A DNA stretch of 64,000 bases from Palleronia marisminoris. GTDB lineage: Bacteria; Pseudomonadota; Alphaproteobacteria; Rhodobacterales; Rhodobacteraceae. The notes below the pieces were generated by a model. The model saw only the letters and a program-made list of their open reading frames with translations, had not been told where the DNA came from and ran no database searches. The first letter of the stretch is position 1; each line of letters opens with the position of its first letter. Location of the stretch: contig NZ_FWFV01000003.1 of NCBI RefSeq assembly GCF_900172315.1, forward strand, positions 62,001-126,000, in the 5' to 3' direction. Position numbers and translations under genes: made by a program. This document shows, piece by piece, positions 1-10,886 of the stretch.

Positions 1-753
1 TCCAAGGCCGTCATCGCCGAGCGCGTGGCCGAGGCGGCGCGGATGCTGGAACTGGGGCCATATCTCGACCGCAAGCCGCGCGCCCTGTCCGGCGGCCAGC
101 GCCAACGTGTGGCCATGGGCCGCGCCATCGTCCGCCAGCCCGCCGCGTTCCTGTTCGACGAGCCGCTGTCGAACCTCGACGCCAAGCTGCGCGTGTCGAT
201 GCGGATGGAGATCCGCAAGCTGCAGAAGCGCCTCGGGACAACGTCGCTTTACGTGACCCACGACCAGCTCGAGGCGATGACGCTGGCCGACCGGCTGGTG
301 GTGCTGAACGGCGGCCGGGTCGAACAGATCGGCGCGCCGCTCGAGATCTACCGCAAACCCGCCTCGACCTTCGTCGCCTCGTTCATCGGCGCGCCGGCGA
401 TGAGCCTGCTCGACGCGCATGTCGAGGGTGGCGCGATTACGCTCGAAGATCACGCCCTCGCCCGGATCGGCAACCCGGCCGGCCCGGTCATCCTGGGCCT
501 GCGCGCCGAGGACATCCGCATCGCCGATCACGGTATTCCCATGGCCGTCGAGCATGTCGAAGAGCTGGGCGCGCAGCGTATCGTCCATGGCACCATCGGC
601 GGCCAACCCCTCGCGGTGATCGACACGGGCGAAGCCGCGGTGCAGGATGCGGTTCTCGTGTCCATCGACCCCGACCGGCTGCACCTCTTCGATACCGCGA
701 CCGGTCGGCGGATCGAGAAGCACCTGCATCCCACGCCGGAGCCTGCCCTGTGA
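1..753 (+). CDS. ABC transporter ATP-binding protein, UgpC/MalK type (5' end outside window)
   Basis: The gene enters from the left edge already inside the nucleotide-binding domain. Visible are the ABC signature LSGGQRQRV, Walker [14 protein letters not shown] and the switch histidine in YVTHDQLEA, followed by a C-terminal TOBE/regulatory region of roughly 120 residues. This architecture is that of the MalK/UgpC group, which energises import of sugars or glycerol-3-phosphate through two permeases and a periplasmic binding protein. The permease genes are presumably upstream, outside the window. The next gene overlaps the stop by 4 bp, so the two are probably cotranscribed. The substrate cannot be read from this part; ugpC is the likeliest identity given the phosphohydrolase neighbour. 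Confidence 0.9.
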   Translation, partial: SKAVIAERVAEAARMLELGPYLDRKPRALSGGQRQRVAMGRAIVRQPAAFLFDEPLSNLDAKLRVSMRMEIRKLQKRLGTTSLYVTHDQLEAMTLADRLVVLNGGRVEQIGAPLEIYRKPASTFVASFIGAPAMSLLDAHVEGGAITLEDHALARIGNPAGPVILGLRAEDIRIADHGIPMAVEHVEELGAQRIVHGTIGGQPLAVIDTGEAAVQDAVLVSIDPDRLHLFDTATGRRIEKHLHPTPEPAL

Positions 754-1742
754 TCCGCGACACCACCCCTGCCCTGCCGATCCCCGGCCCCAAGGACCTC
801 GCCCTGCACGACCTGCCGCGCGATATCGCCACCCATGACGCCCACATGGCGAGCGTTCCGGGGATGAACCTGATCGAGGTCGGCGGGCACGGCGCCACGC
901 CGCTGCCCCTGCCGATCACGGTCGGCGCCTGGAACTTGGAGCGCTGCCTGTTCCCTGAAGCCTCGGCGCGTCAGATGGCTGACTGCGATGTCCTGTTGGT
1001 CTCCGAGATGGACTACGGCATGGCCCGGACCGGCCAGCGCAACACGACCCGCGACATGGCCGAGGCGCTCGGCACGGGCTACGCCTACGCGGCGGAGTTC
1101 CTGGAACTCGGCCTCGGCTCGCCGGTCGAGCGCGAGTTCTGCACCGACGAATTCAACGCCCGCGGCTACCACGGCAACGGGCTGATGGCGAAGACCGCGC
1201 TGCAGTCGCCCTTCGCCGTCAGGCTCTGGGGCAAGCGGCAGTGGTTTTCGGATGCCGAGCAGCCGCGACTGGGCGAGCGGATCGCCCTGGGCGCGACCAT
1301 CCAGACCGAGGCGGGTCCGATCATGATGATCTCCACCCACCTCGAAAGCGCCTGCGGACCGGATCATCGCGAGGCGCAGGTTGCGGGCCTGCTGGAGGTG
1401 ATCGACCGCGAGTTCCCCGGCCTGCCCTGCCTCATCGGCGGCGACCTCAACACCGGGAACCACAACGACGGCGATTGGCGGGCCGAGGGCCTGTTCGACG
1501 CGGCCCGCGCGGCGGACTTCACGGCCCATGGCGGACCCGAGGACCAGCCGACCACCCGCCCCAGCCTCATCACCCGCTGGCCCGAGCGCGCGATGAAGCT
1601 CGACTGGTTCCTGACCCGCGGCCTTCGGCTGGGCGAGACCGGGATCCGCCCGTCGCTGGACGAGACCGGCCGACCGCTTTCCGACCATGATGCCATCGTG
1701 ACCACGGTTCTGGAGCTGCTGCCGGCCGCGCGCGGGGATTGA
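750..1742 (+). CDS. endonuclease/exonuclease/phosphatase family protein
   Basis: A 330-residue protein with GTG start overlapping the upstream ABC ATPase stop. It carries the metal-dependent EEP fold signatures: AWNLER near residue 55, STHLES near 195, [11 protein letters not shown] near 230 and the C-terminal LSDHDAI with catalytic Asp-His near 312. No signal peptide is evident, so it is probably cytoplasmic. The family cleaves phosphodiesters or phosphomonoesters from nucleic acids to lipids and sugars. Translational coupling to a UgpC-like ATPase suggests, as inference only, that it processes an imported phosphate ester such as a glycerophosphodiester. Confidence 0.8.
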   Translation: MIRDTTPALPIPGPKDLALHDLPRDIATHDAHMASVPGMNLIEVGGHGATPLPLPITVGAWNLERCLFPEASARQMADCDVLLVSEMDYGMARTGQRNTTRDMAEALGTGYAYAAEFLELGLGSPVEREFCTDEFNARGYHGNGLMAKTALQSPFAVRLWGKRQWFSDAEQPRLGERIALGATIQTEAGPIMMISTHLESACGPDHREAQVAGLLEVIDREFPGLPCLIGGDLNTGNHNDGDWRAEGLFDAARAADFTAHGGPEDQPTTRPSLITRWPERAMKLDWFLTRGLRLGETGIRPSLDETGRPLSDHDAIVTTVLELLPAARGD

Positions 1743-1793
1743 ACGGGGCGGTCGGACCGACCACCTGTGACCTTCACCTCGCCCGGTAAAGGC

Positions 1794-2357
1794 ATGACCG
1801 ACATCTCTTTTCGCGAACAGATCGCCGGCCTCGGCGCCGTTGCACTCGCGCGCCGCCTGATCGGCGCGGCGCTTCTGGTCCGCGGCGCGGGCGGCATCGT
1901 CATCGAGACCGAGGCCTACGCGCAGGACGACCCCGCCTCCCACAGCTTTCGCGGCCCGACCAGGCGAAACGCCTCGATGTTCGGCCCGGCGGGGCACGCC
2001 TATGTCTACCGCTCCTACGGCATCCACCTCTGCCTCAACGTGGTCGCGCGACCGGGCGAGGCGGTGCTGATCCGTGCCATCGCGCCACAGACAGGCGTGG
2101 ACCTCATGCGGGCTCGGCGCGGAAATGCTTTGCTCTGCAGCGGCCCCGGGCGATTGGCCCAAGCCCTGGATCTGCGCGCCGAAGACGACGGGGCGCCCTT
2201 CGACGGGACCGACTTCGCCCTCATCCTTCCGACCACGGCGCCCGAGCTTCTCGAGGGGCCTCGCATCGGCATCAGCAAGGCGCAGGACCTGCCCTGGCGC
2301 TTCGGCCTTGCCGGAGCGAGCGGCCTCAGCCGGCCGTTCCCGCGGATCCTGTCGTGA
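1794..2357 (+). CDS. DNA-3-methyladenine glycosylase (AAG/MPG family)
   Basis: About 187 residues. Family motifs include ARRLIGAALLVR at the N terminus, the catalytic IETEAY with Glu, and YVYRSYGIHLCLNVV, which lines the base-binding pocket, followed by AVLIRA. The enzyme excises alkylated purines to start base excision repair. An in-frame GTG at 1767 would add nine residues; the ATG at 1794 is preferred because the family homology begins just after it. It is followed by rsgA with a short gap on the same strand. Length is typical for bacterial MPG. Confidence 0.9.
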   Translation: MTDISFREQIAGLGAVALARRLIGAALLVRGAGGIVIETEAYAQDDPASHSFRGPTRRNASMFGPAGHAYVYRSYGIHLCLNVVARPGEAVLIRAIAPQTGVDLMRARRGNALLCSGPGRLAQALDLRAEDDGAPFDGTDFALILPTTAPELLEGPRIGISKAQDLPWRFGLAGASGLSRPFPRILS

Positions 2358-2409
2358 GGCCGACAGGAAAGTCTTGCGCCAACCCGATGCCGCGGCCATT
2401 CAGTCTGTC

Positions 2410-3444
2410 GTGAGCCATTCATCAGATCCGATACCAGCACCCTTGGCGACCCTCGGCTGGTCGCCGTTCTTCCGCGACCAGCTCGATCCCGAAGAGGCGT
2501 CCCTTGCGCCGATGCGCATCGCGACCGTGCACCGCACGCGGATGACGGCCGAGTCCACCTCTGGCCCCGTGCGGCTGAGCCTGCCCGCCCAGCTCACCAC
2601 GACGGATTTCGCGGTCGGAGATTGGGTCCTGGTGGATTCTGCAACGCACATGCTCGAACGCCGGCTCGACCGGAAGTCCCTGCTTCAGCGACGGACCGAG
2701 CCCGGACGGCCCGCGCAACCGATCGCGGCGAACGTGGACACGCTGTTCATCGTCACCTCCTGCAATGACGACTTCAACCCGGCGCGGCTCGAGCGGTACC
2801 TGGCCCTCGCCAACGAGGCCGAGACGACCCCGGTGATCGTCCTGACCAAGGTCGATCAGACCGACGATGCCGAGCGTTACCGGTCGGAAGCGGCCGTCCT
2901 TCAACAGGATCTGGGCGTCGTCATGCTGAACGCGAAGGCCCCAGAGGCAGCGCGGATACTGGCGCCCTGGTGCGGCCCCGGGCAGACCGTCGCGCTTGTG
3001 GGCTCGTCCGGGGTGGGCAAGTCCACGCTGCTGAACACCCTGTCCGGCAAGTCATCCGAAGACGCCCAGGCGACCGGGCCCATCCGCGAAAGCGACGCCA
3101 AGGGTCGCCACACGACCACGTCCCGCTCGCTCCACGCGATCGAGGGGGGTGGGTGGGTCATCGACACGCCGGGGATGCGATCCCTGCATGTCAGCGACGT
3201 GGCGGAGGGTCTCGACATGCTGTTCGCCGAGATCGTCGAGTTGGCGCCCGAGTGCCGCTTCCGCGATTGCACCCACGCCCACGAGCCCGGCTGCGCGGTG
3301 CAGGCCGCGATCGCCGCCGGAACGCTCGACCCGGCTCGCCTGGATCGTTGGCGCAAGCTGTCGGACGAGAACCGCGCCAACACCCCCGTTCAGACCGGGT
3401 CCCGGAACAACAAGGTCACGAAGGGCCCCGGAAAGCGACGCTGA
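2410..3444 (+). CDS. rsgA: small ribosomal subunit biogenesis GTPase RsgA
   Basis: About 344 residues from a GTG start; an in-frame TTG at 2374 is the alternative, and the open frame further upstream runs through the glycosylase gene and is not coding. The order is an N-terminal OB-like region, then a circularly permuted GTPase: G4 TKVD comes before the G1 loop VGSSGVGKST, followed by switch GRHTTT and G3 DTPGM. A C-terminal zinc site CRFRDCTHAHEPGC completes the family pattern. RsgA assists late maturation of the 30S subunit. Confidence 0.93.
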   Translation: MSHSSDPIPAPLATLGWSPFFRDQLDPEEASLAPMRIATVHRTRMTAESTSGPVRLSLPAQLTTTDFAVGDWVLVDSATHMLERRLDRKSLLQRRTEPGRPAQPIAANVDTLFIVTSCNDDFNPARLERYLALANEAETTPVIVLTKVDQTDDAERYRSEAAVLQQDLGVVMLNAKAPEAARILAPWCGPGQTVALVGSSGVGKSTLLNTLSGKSSEDAQATGPIRESDAKGRHTTTSRSLHAIEGGGWVIDTPGMRSLHVSDVAEGLDMLFAEIVELAPECRFRDCTHAHEPGCAVQAAIAAGTLDPARLDRWRKLSDENRANTPVQTGSRNNKVTKGPGKRR

Positions 3445-3583
3445 GGAAGGCGCGCACCAGCCCGTCAGGGTGGAGTCGAGGGTCTTCGATCTTGCGATCG
3501 AAGAAGGACAAGCAGAGGTCTCCCTGGCTTCGAGCCGCTGCAGGCTGGCCTGCTCTGCCCGCGACGATGTCCAACGCAACCGA

Positions 3584-3603
3584 CCCGGTGCTTGCGCACC
3601 GGG
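3584..3603. terminator. intrinsic-terminator-like hairpin between convergent genes
   Basis: CCCGGTGC and GCACCGGG form a perfect 8-bp stem with a TTGC loop in the gap between rsgA (plus) and the DUF2383 gene (minus). There is no clear T-tract, so termination strength is uncertain. Confidence 0.45.
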
Positions 3604-3639
3604 CCGAGCATGCTCTCGTCCGAAAGAAGTCGTTCCGGT

Positions 3640-4089
3640 TCAGAGCGTTTGCGCCATGCGCTCCATCCACTCGCGGTGGCGCGTCTCGTCGGCGAAGGCT
3701 TTCTCGAAGAAGGCCTTGGATTTCGGGACCGCTCCCTCGTGGCGCGCGGCACGCTCGTAGGCCTGAACGGTATCGTCCTCGTTCGTCTTCATCGCCTTCA
3801 GGATCGCGGCGTCGCCCATCAGGTCGGCCATGGCGATCTTGCCGGTGGTCAGCATCTGCTTCATGTCGCCTTCGGCGGGCGCATCCGCACCGGCCTCGCG
3901 CGCCATCTCGTTCAGCACGTCGAGGTGCTGCAGGTGATCATCCCGAAATTCGGCGATCTGCTGGCTCAGCGCCTGGTCCGACAGCCGCTTGGCCGTCTCT
4001 TCGTAGGCGGCGATCGCGTCCCGCTCGAGATAGATGAGGTTGGTGACGAGGTCGTTGAAGTTGGATTCGTTTCCGACGGTGGTAGCCAT
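3640..4089 (-). CDS. DUF2383 ferritin-like four-helix-bundle protein
   Basis: 149 residues, wholly helical in appearance, with two related halves. The first contains LIYLERDAIAAYEETAKRL and a DDHLQHLD segment; the second contains ALKAMKTNEDDTVQAYERA and DETRHREWM. These paired E...H patterns match the ferritin-like DUF2383/PA2169 family. No biochemical role is established; genes of this type are often found with stress functions. The neighbours are a YihY membrane protein and a two-component pair on the same strand, compatible with an envelope or general stress role, but that is inference. Confidence 0.8.
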   Translation of the reverse strand: MATTVGNESNFNDLVTNLIYLERDAIAAYEETAKRLSDQALSQQIAEFRDDHLQHLDVLNEMAREAGADAPAEGDMKQMLTTGKIAMADLMGDAAILKAMKTNEDDTVQAYERAARHEGAVPKSKAFFEKAFADETRHREWMERMAQTL

Positions 4090-4248
4090 GTTTCGCTCCC
4101 TTCATTGCTGGAGGATCACCGCGCGCAAGCACGGCGGCGATCCGATTCGCTTCTGGGAAACAGACGTTTGCCGATGGACGAGGTTCCGGAATTGCGTCGG
4201 GACTGCGCGGGAATCTGCGCTGCTGCGCCCCTTGAAGCCCCCGACCAC

Positions 4249-5298
4249 TCAGGGCCGTTTGCCCAGCGTGTCCGCCATTTCGGCGTTGCGCTGTCCCATC
4301 GGCCTGACGCGTCCGCGCGTGGTGTCCCGCCGCGACTGGTGCTCCATCTCGGCGTTCAACAGGGCACCCAGCAGCACGACGAACGCCGTGAGCCAGATGT
4401 AGAGCAGCAGGATCACCATCCCGGCGATCGCCCCGTAGGTGGGTTGGAAGCTGCCGAAATTGCGCACGAAGAGCGAGAAGAGCACCGATCCCCCCAGCCA
4501 CACCGTTGTCGCGACGACCGCGCCCGGCGTGACCCAGCTCCATCGCGGCGGCCTGCGCGCGGGGGCGTAGCGATAGAGCAGTCCCAGCACCACCATCGAC
4601 AGAAGGGCAAGCACCGGCCACCGCCCGAGGGTCAGGATGGTGTCTGTCCAACCCGACAGCCCCAGCGCCTCCGCGATCGGCGGCACCACCCCGGCAAGCG
4701 CAAGGGAAACGAGAACCAGCGCCGTCATTGCCGCCGTGAGCCACAGCGACACGATGTTGCGGCGGATGATGTTGCGCGTCTCGGTCTCGGCATGCGCCAT
4801 GTTGATGCCGCTCACGAGGTTGTCGATCCCGCGCGAGGCCCAGAACAGCGAGAAGGCGAGGCCGACGAGCGCCGTCATCGTGGCCTGGCCCGGTGCTTGA
4901 CCGGAAAGCGCCACCGCCTGTTCGCGCACCACGTCGAGCGGCGCAGCGGGTGCGAGCCCGTCGAGCGCATCGAGCTGGCGGATGACGATGTCGGGATCGA
5001 GGAAAAGCCCCCCGAGCGAGGCGAGCGTCGCGATCGCCGGGAAGAGCGCGAGCATGCCGAAGAAGCCGACTCCCGCAGCAACCAGCGGCACGAGGTCCCG
5101 GCCTATCCGCCCCCCCGCGCGCAGGGCGATGTCGCGCCAGCCCGCGAGGTCGATCTGATGCGGGCGCCAGGCATCGCGGCCGTGGCCCTTGTCCTGCACG
5201 TCGTCCTCGGACGACGCCGGCGCTGCGGGATGCGATCCTTCGGGATGCGGCGCGGCCCCCTCGCCCGGCCCCGGTCCTTCGCCATGTCGGTCCTGCAT
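4249..5298 (-). CDS. YihY/BrkB family inner-membrane protein
   Basis: 349 residues with a polar N-terminal tail of about 50 residues rich in acidic and basic residues, then six or more hydrophobic segments. Family features include LVPLVAAGVGFFGMLALFP after the tail, FSLFWASRGIDNL in the middle and FGSFQPTYGAIAGMVILLLYIW near the C terminus. The YihY/BrkB family was once annotated as ribonuclease BN but is a membrane family of unclear function, possibly transport. A charged tail of about 35 residues follows the last membrane segment. Confidence 0.85.
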   Translation of the reverse strand: MQDRHGEGPGPGEGAAPHPEGSHPAAPASSEDDVQDKGHGRDAWRPHQIDLAGWRDIALRAGGRIGRDLVPLVAAGVGFFGMLALFPAIATLASLGGLFLDPDIVIRQLDALDGLAPAAPLDVVREQAVALSGQAPGQATMTALVGLAFSLFWASRGIDNLVSGINMAHAETETRNIIRRNIVSLWLTAAMTALVLVSLALAGVVPPIAEALGLSGWTDTILTLGRWPVLALLSMVVLGLLYRYAPARRPPRWSWVTPGAVVATTVWLGGSVLFSLFVRNFGSFQPTYGAIAGMVILLLYIWLTAFVVLLGALLNAEMEHQSRRDTTRGRVRPMGQRNAEMADTLGKRP

Positions 5299-5395
5299 GT
5301 TGTCAACTCCGTCTACAGCCGCCCGGGAAAGCGTCTATCGGACTGAACGCATCACGCCCCGACTCTGGTCCACCCAAGCAGCCGGGGGCCGGGTG

Positions 5396-5788
5396 TCACC
5401 CCTGCCCGACGGCGCGGCGCAAGGCGTCGAGCAGGCGGCGTTCGTTGATGGGCTTCCCGATATTCTCGGCATCGGCCACGGCTTCGCCGCCTTCGAAGTC
5501 GACGGTCCCGTAGGCCGACGCGAGGACGAAGGGGATGTTGAGGCTCCGCAGCCGCTCAGCCACCGGGAAGACAAGCTCGCCGCGCAGGTTCATGTCCAGG
5601 AGGGCAACGTCAGGGCGCGCCTCCTCGAGCAATCTGAGCGCGTTCTCTACCGAAGGGGCCGTGGCGATGACGGCATGGCCGTTCTGTTCGAGCATCATCT
5701 CGACATCCATCGCGATCAGGAATTCGTCCTCGACGACGAACACGGACAGGCTGCCGCCCGCACCCGGCTTGTTCGTCTCGTCGTGCAT
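5396..5788 (-). CDS. single-domain response regulator (receiver only)
   Basis: 130 residues from an ATG preceded by GGAGG at good spacing; a longer open frame upstream of that ATG is not coding. The receiver fold is complete: acidic pair VVEDE at the N terminus, phosphoacceptor Asp in ALLDMNLRG, the Ser/Thr position in FVLASAYG and the conserved Lys in NIGKPI. No output domain is present. It lies 20 bp downstream of an HWE-type sensor kinase on the same strand, so the two probably form a phosphorelay, perhaps with a response-regulator sink or adaptor role as is common in alphaproteobacteria. Confidence 0.88.
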   Translation of the reverse strand: MHDETNKPGAGGSLSVFVVEDEFLIAMDVEMMLEQNGHAVIATAPSVENALRLLEEARPDVALLDMNLRGELVFPVAERLRSLNIPFVLASAYGTVDFEGGEAVADAENIGKPINERRLLDALRRAVGQG

Positions 5789-5808
5789 CCGACCTCCATG
5801 GAATGGCG

Positions 5809-6840
5809 CTACCGCGGAAAGCTCACGGTAGCTATCAAACCTTCGCGCCTGTAGCTCAGTTCCGCACGACCTCCGAGTTCGCGCTCGGCCGTGAACCGGA
5901 TCAGCCGTGTGCCGAAGCCGGTCGCTTCGGGCGAGACGGTCTCGGGGCCGTCGGTTTCCACCCAATTCAGGTGGACCCAGCTGACGTCGTCCTCGTCCGT
6001 CGAGAGTTTCCAGTGGATCTTCACACGCCCCGCCGGCACCGAAAGCGCGCCGAATTTCGTGGCGTTCGTGGCCAGCTCGTGCAGGATCATGCCCAGCGGC
6101 GTCGCCTTGTTCGACGCCAGGTCGACCTTCGCTTCATCGGCCACCGAGATGTCGCGGTCACCTTCCATGTATGGCTCGACCACGGCCCGCGCCAGGGCCG
6201 GCAGCTCTGCCGTCCTGCCGTTGGCGGTCGCCTCCATCGACCGCCCCAGCGCCTCGAACCGCCCGAGGAAGGTGTCGCGATATTCGTCGGCACTGCGCCC
6301 GGCCACGTCGGTCTGGCGTGCCAGTGCATGCGTCACCGACAGCAGGTTCTTGATCCGGTGATCAAGCTCGCCGATGAGGATGTCCTTCTCGACCTCGACG
6401 CGCCGACGTTCCGTGGCGTCAGCGATCGTCACCAGCAGGACGCGTTGCCCGTTATCGGGATGCGCGAGGCGCTGTGCGCTGACCAGCATGGTGCGCAATC
6501 CGACATGGGGGAACTCGGCCGTGACCTCGTAGTCGAAGACCGACGCGCTGCGCGGGATCACCTGCTCGAGGAGAAGGCGCAACTCGTCGATGTTCCACTG
6601 CCCCTCGCCAAGCTTGTCGAAAGGCATGTCGATCGTGGCTTCCCGATCGGTCTTGAACGTCCTGTAGAAGGCAGGGTTGGCGCTGATGACGGTCAGGTCC
6701 GGCCCGAGCACCAGAAGAGGATCGCGGATCGTGTCGACGACCCCCTGCGCCCGCACATGAGAGCCACGCAGAAGGCGATACAATTCATCGAGATCCAAAC
6801 TGCACTCCTGTCCCTGGCGCGTATCGCCGGACAATCGCAC
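5809..6840 (-). CDS. PAS-domain sensor histidine kinase, HWE/HisKA_2 family
   Basis: 343 residues, no membrane segment, so soluble. Residues about 30-150 form a PAS domain (VVDTIRDPLLVLGPDLTVISANPAF as its start, with a C-terminal cap). The H-box ELDHRIKNLLS near residue 160 is diagnostic of HisKA_2/HWE kinases, and an HATPase domain follows with N-box LHELATNATKFGAL and a G-box GFGTRLI. Members of this group commonly feed the alphaproteobacterial general stress or light responses. No LOV cysteine motif was recognised, so the ligand is unknown. It is followed by a receiver-only regulator. Confidence 0.9.
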   Translation of the reverse strand: MRLSGDTRQGQECSLDLDELYRLLRGSHVRAQGVVDTIRDPLLVLGPDLTVISANPAFYRTFKTDREATIDMPFDKLGEGQWNIDELRLLLEQVIPRSASVFDYEVTAEFPHVGLRTMLVSAQRLAHPDNGQRVLLVTIADATERRRVEVEKDILIGELDHRIKNLLSVTHALARQTDVAGRSADEYRDTFLGRFEALGRSMEATANGRTAELPALARAVVEPYMEGDRDISVADEAKVDLASNKATPLGMILHELATNATKFGALSVPAGRVKIHWKLSTDEDDVSWVHLNWVETDGPETVSPEATGFGTRLIRFTAERELGGRAELSYRREGLIATVSFPR

Positions 6841-6890
6841 GGCGAAGACGGCAAGGGCAAGAATGCCCGCGCTCCCCCTACGGTCCGCGA

Positions 6891-8941
<2,051 letters not shown>

Positions 8942-8945
<4 letters not shown>

Positions 8946-9445
8946 TTCAGCGCCTCCTCGAACATTTCGACAGCGACCCGCATGCAGGCCAGCCGCACAC
9001 CGCTGCGCCCGATCGGCCCGAAATGCTCCTCGCGGTGGACGGTTCCGCGGCCCCGTACGGAGCAGGCGAAATGCACGAGGCCTTCCTCGGCGTCTCCCGC
9101 AGGCCCGGCGAACCCCGTCACCGAGAAGACGGCATGCGCACTGGATGCGGCCAGTGCCCCCTCTGCCATGGCGAGCGCCACCGGGCGCGATACCGCGCCC
9201 TCCTGATCGAGCAGGTCGGACGGGACGCCCAGCATGTCGGTCTTGGCCTGATCCGTATAGACGACGTAGCCCCGTTCGAACGCGTGGGAACTGCCCTGGA
9301 CATCGGTGAAGAGCGAGGCGACCAACCCGCCGGTGCAGCTTTCGGCCGTAGCCAGCGTCCGCTCCTGATCGCAGGCAAGGTTCAGCACCTTGCGGATGCG
9401 ATCCTGCAGATCGTCAGGAATGTCGGTGACAAGCGTTTCGACCAT
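8942..9445 (-). CDS. pncC: CinA C-terminal family nicotinamide-nucleotide amidohydrolase
   Basis: 167 residues from the ATG at 9445. It matches the stand-alone CinA C-terminal domain: TLATAESCTGGLVASLFTDV near the N terminus, GYVVYTDQAKTDMLGV, and the GFAGPAG loop in the C-terminal half. PncC converts NMN to nicotinate mononucleotide, feeding the pathway whose last step is catalysed by NadE, and its stop overlaps the nadE start by 4 bp. The N-terminal MoaB-like domain of full-length CinA is absent, which is normal for PncC. Confidence 0.88.
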
Positions 9446-9812
9446 GGCAGATCTCCGAGTGTTTACGCAGGCCAACTGCGTTCGCGCCCGACGGTTTCAC
9501 CCGACTGCGTCCCGCTTCGCAAGCGGCGTGAAGGTCGGCCGGCTGGACCGCCTCGGAGAGACAGGCGTTGACGGACCGGGCAAGTCCGTAGGATGAACCG
9601 CTCGTCGGACGGTTCAAGGAATCCGGGCCGGAATATCCATCCGCTGCGCGTTCCGCCAGCCTGCTGCGCGTCGCGCCCGATAAGAACCAGGGACCCCATG
9701 ACCGACTTCACAGCCCGTCCCGACGAACGCGGCCACTTCGGCGTCGTCACCCCGACCTGTTTTGGACCGGGTGTCGCCGGCCATTCCCGCGCATCACAAC
9801 GAGGCAGCTGAC
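9446..9812. other. intergenic stretch between divergent pncC and TauE genes
   Basis: About 370 bp with no convincing gene. It must hold the promoter for the minus-strand pncC-nadE pair and probably one for the plus-strand exporter. A 37-codon open frame (9698-9811) with an AGGGA-like site ends 1 bp before the exporter start; its N terminus reads PDERGHFG, similar to the N-terminal motif of tryptophan synthase beta, then loses similarity. This may be chance or a relic. Confidence 0.4.
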
Positions 9813-10646
9813 GTGGAAGACCAACTCGAAGCGCTCGTCGCGACCATCGCCCTGCCCGCCATCGTGTCCGGCATCTTCGGCGGCATCCTTGCCGGGCTTC
9901 TGGGCGTCGGCGGCGGCATCGTCATCGTCCCCGCCCTCTATTTCGCGCTGTCGCTGACGGGCATGGATCCGGGCCAAGTCATGCAGGTGTCGGTGGGCAC
10001 GTCACTGGCCACCATCATCTTCACATCGCTCAGCTCGTCCCTCGGGCATTACCGGCGCGGCGCGATCGACTTCGACCTCCTGAAGCTCTGGGGGCCGTCG
10101 ATCCTGGTCGGTGTGGTGATCGGCGGCATCCTGGGAGGGATCGTCTCGGGCCTGACCCTCATCGCCGTCTTCGCCTCGGTGGCCCTTCTGGTCGCGCTCG
10201 ACATGATCCTCCGGGGCGGCGGCGAGATCGACAGTCCGCGGAGCTTCTCCAAACCCGTCTGGGCGTTCTTCGGCATCATCGCGGGCGCGATCTCGGCCAT
10301 GATGGGGATCGGCGGAGGCACCGTCTGCGTCCCCCTGCTGAACTTCCTCGGCTACGAGATCCGCAGGGCCGTGGGCACGTCGGCCGCGATCGGGTTCATC
10401 ATTGGCTTGCCCGGCGCGATCACCTACGTCCTGACGGGCCTCGGGCAAGACGGTCTGCCCCCCCTCTCGCTCGGCTACGTGAACCTTGCCGCGGCGGCCA
10501 TCATCATTCCCCTCACTGTCCTGTTCGCCCGCGTCGGTGTCGCGATCGCCCACAGGATTCCGCGCCGCGCCCTGCGCCTGACCTTCGGGTTGTTCCTGCT
10601 GATCACGTCGATGCGCATGTTCTTCGACCTCTACAACGCGATCTGA
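9813..10646 (+). CDS. TauE/SafE family sulfite/anion exporter
   Basis: 277 residues from a GTG with GAGG eight bases upstream; an upstream in-frame ATG at 9762 lacks a good ribosome site. The protein is hydrophobic, with seven or eight membrane segments and the two internally repeated glycine-rich motifs of the family: GILAGLLGVGGGIVIVPAL near the N terminus and AISAMMGIGGGTVCVPLL in the middle. TauE/SafE proteins export sulfite, sulfoacetate or related organosulfur anions. A SulP anion permease follows on the same strand, which hints at an anion or sulfur theme, but no sulfur-metabolism enzyme is adjacent. Confidence 0.9.
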   Translation: MEDQLEALVATIALPAIVSGIFGGILAGLLGVGGGIVIVPALYFALSLTGMDPGQVMQVSVGTSLATIIFTSLSSSLGHYRRGAIDFDLLKLWGPSILVGVVIGGILGGIVSGLTLIAVFASVALLVALDMILRGGGEIDSPRSFSKPVWAFFGIIAGAISAMMGIGGGTVCVPLLNFLGYEIRRAVGTSAAIGFIIGLPGAITYVLTGLGQDGLPPLSLGYVNLAAAAIIIPLTVLFARVGVAIAHRIPRRALRLTFGLFLLITSMRMFFDLYNAI

Positions 10647-10886
10647 CGCGGCCGACGGGGATCGTCGGTGCGCGCCGTCCGACTTTCCGAACACAGCACA
10701 CAGGCGCTCATCCGACCGACGGTTGCGCTTTCGGGACCGAGCGGGTAACCGACAGCCAGATAATCTGGACCCGGGTGCGATCCCCGGGTGGCTCTCCTGG
10801 CCGCCGATCCGCCGGGGCAACCGCTAAATACCTGAAACGACCCCAGCGGCACCTCCGCGGGCCGGGCAGGAACGGAAATTTCAAAC

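Noticed and set aside
528-2399. Long minus-strand open frame of 623 codons
   Set aside because: It is antisense to three well-supported plus-strand genes and its product is Arg/Gly/Asp-rich low-complexity sequence typical of GC-rich shadow frames.
9463-9750. Minus-strand 95-codon frame upstream of pncC
   Set aside because: No motif or ribosome site and it overlaps the likely pncC promoter.
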